From assembly GCA_024280895.1 (NCBI GenBank), contig JAJRPI010000013.1, forward strand, positions 1 to 37,058: 37,058 nt of DNA. The letters are read 5' to 3'. The notes below the pieces were generated by a model. It was not told the origin of the DNA. It did not search any database and saw only the letters and a program-made list of their open reading frames with translations. Each line of letters opens with the position of its first letter. Position 1 is the first letter of the stretch. This DNA is from Alphaproteobacteria bacterium (lineage in GTDB: Bacteria > Pseudomonadota > Alphaproteobacteria > Rhizobiales > JAKIUO01). This document shows positions 33,449 to 37,058 of the stretch, piece by piece. A program made the translations under genes and the position numbers.

Positions 33449-35809
33449 TCAGCGAGGTTTTCTGGCTTTTCGTTTGCTCTTATGTGCCGATCTGCCGCGC
33501 CCGGGATTCTTACCGCGATTGCTGCCACCGCGCCCAAAACGCTTGCTAGGCGAGCCATCCTTGCTGCTTGATGCTTGCCCTTTGGAGATCAACTCAAAAC
33601 GAAGGGCGCCAGCTGTCGGCACTGCTTCCACCAGCCTCACCGAGACGGTCGCGCCCATACGGTGCGTTTCGCCGCTATTTTCGCCGATCAGTGATTGCTT
33701 TTGCTCATCATAATAGAAATATTCGCGACCAATGGTGGAAATGGGAATGAAACCATCGGCCCCCGTATCTTGCAGGCGCACAAACAGGCCAGAGCGCGTG
33801 ACGCCAGAAATGCGCCCCTGAAAGGTTGCGCCGATATTATCGGCCAGATGATAGGCGATGAGCCGATCTGTGGTTTCTCGTTCCGCCGCCATAGCGCGGC
33901 GCTCAAGGTCAGATATGTCAGAGGCAATATTGCTCAAACGTTCAACCTGTATGCCTTCTAGCCCATCCGCACCAAAGCCCATTGCAAGGATCAAGGCGCG
34001 ATGGACAATAAGGTCAGCATAGCGTCTGATCGGGGAGGTGAAATGGGCATACTGGTTTAGATTGAGCCCGAAATGTCCCTCGTTTTTTGTGCTGTAGATC
34101 GCCTGTGACTGCGAGCGTAAGATGGTTTCATTGACCAGATCATTGAGATCACCTCCTTCGACTTTGGCAAGGATCTCATTGAGTTGTTTGGCCTTGATCT
34201 GCGCATTGCGGGCGAACTTGATTTTGAGGGTCTGTAAAAAATCGGCAAGAGACTGCATTTTTTCAAATGAGGGGGCGGGGTGAATACGGTAGATGACCGG
34301 TGATTTGGCATTATCGAGTGTTTGCGCTGCACAGACATTGGCCTGGATCATGAACTCTTCAATGACTTTATGGGCGTCTAGCCGCTCTGGAGTTAGGATA
34401 TCCTTGATACGCCCGCCATCATCCATAATGATTTTACGCTCAGGCAGGTCGAGCTCAAGGGGGTGGCGTCTGGCACGGGCCTTCAGCAGCCCCTTCCAGG
34501 CGCTCCACAACGGTTTGAGAACTGGTTCCAGCAAAGGCAGTGATATCTCATCTCCATGACCATCTATGGCCATCTGGGCCTGCTCATAGGAGAGCTTGGC
34601 GTGCGAGCGCATTATGGCGCGCATGAATTTGTGATCAACTTTCTCACCATGCTTGTCAAACCGCATTTTCACCGCGAGACAGGGGCGCTCCTCGTGCTCG
34701 CGCAAAGAGCAAAGGTCGTTGGAGATTTTCTCGGGCAGCATGGGGACAACCCGGTCTGGGAAGTAGACGGAATTACCGCGTTTTAGCGCTTCGACATCCA
34801 ACCGTGATCCCGTATTAATGTAATAAGCCACATCGGCAATGGCTACGATGACGATAAATCCGCCCTCGTTTGCAGCGTCTTCGTCCTCATAGGCATAGAC
34901 GGCATCATCATGGTCGCGAGCATCGGATGGATCAATCGTGATGAGCGGCGTATCTCGCAAGTCTTCTCGATTGTCTTCGCTCAAGATTGGTAACGTGTCG
35001 AGTTCTTCAAGCACATCCTTGGGGAAATGATCCGGGATACCATGGCGATGAATGGCGATTAAGCTGATGGCGTTTTGGTCATCTGGATTGCCAAGGCGGG
35101 CTTTGATGGTGGCGAGCGAGGGGCCATGTCGACCAGATTTTGCAGGTAAGAAACGAACGAGTTCCCCTTCTGCTACATCAAGGCAGTCTTTGGTTTGAAC
35201 GGTCCATTCGCGCAGTATTTTGCGATCCACTGGGTCAATCTGACCGCTGCCATCGTCAAGTCGCCGGAATATGCCGAGCAGTTCTCGGTCTTCTTTTGGT
35301 AATTTTTTGATGATGCGCGCTTGATAGGGCGGCGTTCCTTGTTCGGCATCCTCTAATTTACTGATGCGTGCAAGAATGCGATCGCCAACCCCCGCGCTTT
35401 CGCGGCTGTTACGCTGGCTTTCAAACAGGATCAGGATTTTTGGTGGTTCACTATCGTCTAGCCATTTTTCGGGGCGGGCAATGAGATCGCCTTCATCATC
35501 AAGGTGAGTGATCGCAAGTACGGTCACAGCCGGTAGTTCGCCAGGACGCGTGATTTTCTTACGAGGGCCAGAAATCAGGCCTTCATCCGCCATTTCGCGC
35601 AATAGACGTTTGAAGGGAATCCTTTGCGCCCCCTTGATGCCAAAGGCCCGACCAATTTCGCGTTTACCGGTTTTTTGCTGAGAAGACTGAATAAATTCCA
35701 GAATCTCCGATTTTTCGGGCAAGGGCCGCTGTTGCGGCGTTGGCTTTGGGGAAGTGGTTTTCCCTTTGCGTTTTTGCGAGGTTTTTTTACGTCGGTTTTT
35801 GTCGGCCAA
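33449..35809 (-). CDS. rnr: Ribonuclease R
   Basis: RNase R is a processive 3'-to-5' exoribonuclease that degrades structured RNA. The protein has 786 residues. A basic N-terminal tail (about 1-30) is followed by a winged-helix region, cold-shock domains, the RNB catalytic domain with the acidic cluster IDPSDARDHDDAVY (near 295) and the signature FTSPIRRYADLIVHR (near 590), then an S1 RNA-binding domain (about 660-735). It ends in a very basic Lys/Arg/Gly/Ser-rich tail typical of RNase R. It starts 12 bases after topA ends, so the two are probably co-transcribed. The DUF983 and Nudix genes often found between rnr and rpmG in alphaproteobacteria are absent. Confidence 0.96.
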   Translation of the reverse strand: MADKNRRKKTSQKRKGKTTSPKPTPQQRPLPEKSEILEFIQSSQQKTGKREIGRAFGIKGAQRIPFKRLLREMADEGLISGPRKKITRPGELPAVTVLAITHLDDEGDLIARPEKWLDDSEPPKILILFESQRNSRESAGVGDRILARISKLEDAEQGTPPYQARIIKKLPKEDRELLGIFRRLDDGSGQIDPVDRKILREWTVQTKDCLDVAEGELVRFLPAKSGRHGPSLATIKARLGNPDDQNAISLIAIHRHGIPDHFPKDVLEELDTLPILSEDNREDLRDTPLITIDPSDARDHDDAVYAYEDEDAANEGGFIVIVAIADVAYYINTGSRLDVEALKRGNSVYFPDRVVPMLPEKISNDLCSLREHEERPCLAVKMRFDKHGEKVDHKFMRAIMRSHAKLSYEQAQMAIDGHGDEISLPLLEPVLKPLWSAWKGLLKARARRHPLELDLPERKIIMDDGGRIKDILTPERLDAHKVIEEFMIQANVCAAQTLDNAKSPVIYRIHPAPSFEKMQSLADFLQTLKIKFARNAQIKAKQLNEILAKVEGGDLNDLVNETILRSQSQAIYSTKNEGHFGLNLNQYAHFTSPIRRYADLIVHRALILAMGFGADGLEGIQVERLSNIASDISDLERRAMAAERETTDRLIAYHLADNIGATFQGRISGVTRSGLFVRLQDTGADGFIPISTIGREYFYYDEQKQSLIGENSGETHRMGATVSVRLVEAVPTAGALRFELISKGQASSSKDGSPSKRFGRGGSNRGKNPGRGRSAHKSKRKARKPR

Positions 35810-35821
35810 GGCGGTTCCCTA

Positions 35822-37058
35822 CTAGGCCGGTTTGGCCGCTGCGGCTTTCTTTTTCGCCGGTGGTTTCTTTTTGGCTGCCGGTTTTTTCTTGGCGGCGGCC
35901 TTCTTTTTTGGAGCTGCTTTCTTGCGAGCTGGTTTCTTTTTGCCAGTTTTGGCGGCCCGCTCGGTAATCAGTTTGACCGCTTCTTCCATAGTGACGTCTT
36001 GCGGGTCGGTCCCCTTGGGGATGGTGGCGTTTACTTTGCCATGTTTGACATAGGGACCATAGCGCCCATCAAGCACCTGCACAGCGCCTGTTTCATCTGG
36101 ATGTTCACCAAGTTCTTTCAAGACTGTAGCACCGCGGCTCTGCTTGGTCTTCTTTTCCGCAAGAACAGTCACAGCGCGGTTAATACCGATGGTAAAGACT
36201 TCTTCGGGATTGTCCTTGTCAAGATTGGCGTAGACGCTTTTGTGCTTAACAAAAGGCCCATATCTGCCGATGCTGGCCGTGATCATCACGTCATCTTCGG
36301 GATGTTTGCCAACATCTCGTGGTAGTGACAATAGTTTTTGTGCCTGCTCGAAATCAACAGCAGCCGGCTCCATACCCTTGGGCAGGGACATGCGTTTGGG
36401 TTTTTCTTTTTTCTTTTTGTCATAATCGTCTGCTTCGCCCAGCTGCACATAAGGGCCAAAGCGGCCGGTCTTGAAAAATACGTTAAGACCGGTGTCTGGA
36501 TCGGCTCCCAGCATGCGGTATTCATTGCCGCTACTTTCTCCAGCTTCCTCATTGCTCTCTGAAAACTGGCGCGTAAAGCGGCATTCGGGATAGTTGGAGC
36601 AGCCAATGAAAGCACCAAAACGTCCAACTTTCAAAGAGATGCGGCCATCGTCGCATTTAGGACATTTGCGCGGATCAGTGCCATCACCAGCATCTGGAAA
36701 GACATGTGGCCCAAGCATTTCGTTGAGGGCATCAAGAACTTCCGTGACGCGCAGGTCCTTGATCTCGTTGACCTTGGCGATGAACTCAGTCCAAAATTCA
36801 TTGAGGACCTGTTTCCAGGAGAGTTTGCCTGCTGAAATGATGTCGAGTTTTTCTTCCAGCCCGGCCGTGAAATCATACTCCACATAGCGCTCAAAAAAAC
36901 TTTCAAGGAAGGCGGTCACAAGGCGTCCCTTGTCTTCAGGTATCAGCTTCTTTTTATCGATGCGTACATATTCGCGGCTCTGTAGCACCGCAAGTGTGGA
37001 GGCGTAAGTGGACGGGCGTCCGATGCCAAGCTCTTCCATTTTCTTGACCAGCGTCGCT
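35822..37058 (-). CDS. topA: DNA topoisomerase I, C-terminal part (partial)
   Basis: Type IA topoisomerase that relaxes negative supercoils. The frame runs off the right edge; about 411 C-terminal residues are present. Seen: LVKK then MEELGIGRPSTYASTL, the conserved segment after the active-site region, then a zinc-ribbon with CPKC and CSNYPEC, followed by several repeats of the C-terminal DNA-binding type (ending in motifs such as GRFGPYVQLGE, GRYGPFVKH and GRYGPYVKHGK). The last 40 residues are a Lys/Ala/Pro-rich tail, as in many alphaproteobacterial TopA proteins. The catalytic Tyr lies outside the window. The internal ATG at 37039 is not the start. Confidence 0.95.
   Translation of the reverse strand, partial: ATLVKKMEELGIGRPSTYASTLAVLQSREYVRIDKKKLIPEDKGRLVTAFLESFFERYVEYDFTAGLEEKLDIISAGKLSWKQVLNEFWTEFIAKVNEIKDLRVTEVLDALNEMLGPHVFPDAGDGTDPRKCPKCDDGRISLKVGRFGAFIGCSNYPECRFTRQFSESNEEAGESSGNEYRMLGADPDTGLNVFFKTGRFGPYVQLGEADDYDKKKKEKPKRMSLPKGMEPAAVDFEQAQKLLSLPRDVGKHPEDDVMITASIGRYGPFVKHKSVYANLDKDNPEEVFTIGINRAVTVLAEKKTKQSRGATVLKELGEHPDETGAVQVLDGRYGPYVKHGKVNATIPKGTDPQDVTMEEAVKLITERAAKTGKKKPARKKAAPKKKAAAKKKPAAKKKPPAKKKAAAAKPA

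Noticed and set aside
35822-35950. Lys/Ala-rich repetitive DNA at the end of topA as a tandem repeat element
   Set aside because: It encodes the normal low-complexity basic tail of TopA and is in frame; not a separate repeat element.
35624-36325. 233-codon Phe/Leu-rich open frame on the + strand across rnr and topA
   Set aside because: The Phe-rich composition is the antisense of the Lys/Ala-rich tail of TopA; no ribosome site.
1-37058. Mobile elements, prophage, CRISPR or defence islands
   Set aside because: No transposase, integrase, direct-repeat array or restriction gene is seen; gene order is conserved core-genome order throughout.

Overview
The window is a contiguous piece of an alphaproteobacterial chromosome. 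The order of Hyphomicrobiales (Rhizobiales) or a relative fits best. The evidence is the gene order (rseP-bamA-lpxD-fabZ-lpxA-lpxI-lpxB; ppiD-trpE/G/D/C-moaC-lexA divergent from tpiA-secG-pyrG-kdsA; pcm-like-tolC-popZ-valS; rpmG and rnr-topA), the use of LpxI instead of LpxH, two LexA boxes of the alphaproteobacterial type GTTC-N7-GTTC, and the polar organisers PodJ and PopZ. I cannot name a genus. No insertion sequence, prophage, CRISPR array, tRNA or rRNA is visible, and base composition looks even across the genes, so this is essentially core genome.

Layout. Bases 1-7368 (+ strand) hold the end of rseP, bamA with its own intrinsic terminator, then the lipid A cluster lpxD-fabZ-lpxA-lpxI-lpxB. 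Bases 7389-8296 (- strand) hold a small secreted coiled-coil protein and a YjbQ-family enzyme. After a 433-base gene-free stretch comes a large PodJ-like Sel1-repeat membrane protein (+) and a small DUF6460-type membrane protein. From 20218 down to 12418 (- strand) runs a long, probably co-transcribed block: ppiD, trpE, a SixA-type phosphatase, trpG, trpD, trpC, moaC, then lexA behind two LexA boxes. From 20504 to 25429 (+) lie tpiA, a small secreted protein, secG, pyrG, a Rap1a/Tai-like secreted protein and kdsA. From 25694 to 32448 (+) lie a divergent isoaspartate-methyltransferase-like gene, tolC, popZ and valS. A 651-base gene-free stretch follows, then rpmG (55 codons), rnr and the 3' part of topA, all on the - strand.

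The genes join up around the cell envelope: outer-membrane protein insertion (BamA, RseP), lipid A and Kdo synthesis (Lpx genes, KdsA), periplasmic folding (PpiD), secretion (SecG), efflux (TolC) and pole organisation (PodJ, PopZ). Tryptophan synthesis, SOS control, nucleotide and glycolytic enzymes and translation genes fill the remainder.

The most unusual sequence is the gap between valS and rpmG. A TTGACA promoter-like element behind an A/T-rich tract is followed by four well-formed hairpins within about 240 bases and then a T-run. I cannot match it to a known RNA family by eye, and it is the best candidate here for an undescribed small RNA. Other points worth a look are the phosphatase gene inside the trp operon, the missing moeA before lexA, the Rap1a-like gene tightly packed between pyrG and kdsA, a PodJ with a short C-terminus, and a perfect inverted repeat in front of the methyltransferase-like gene.
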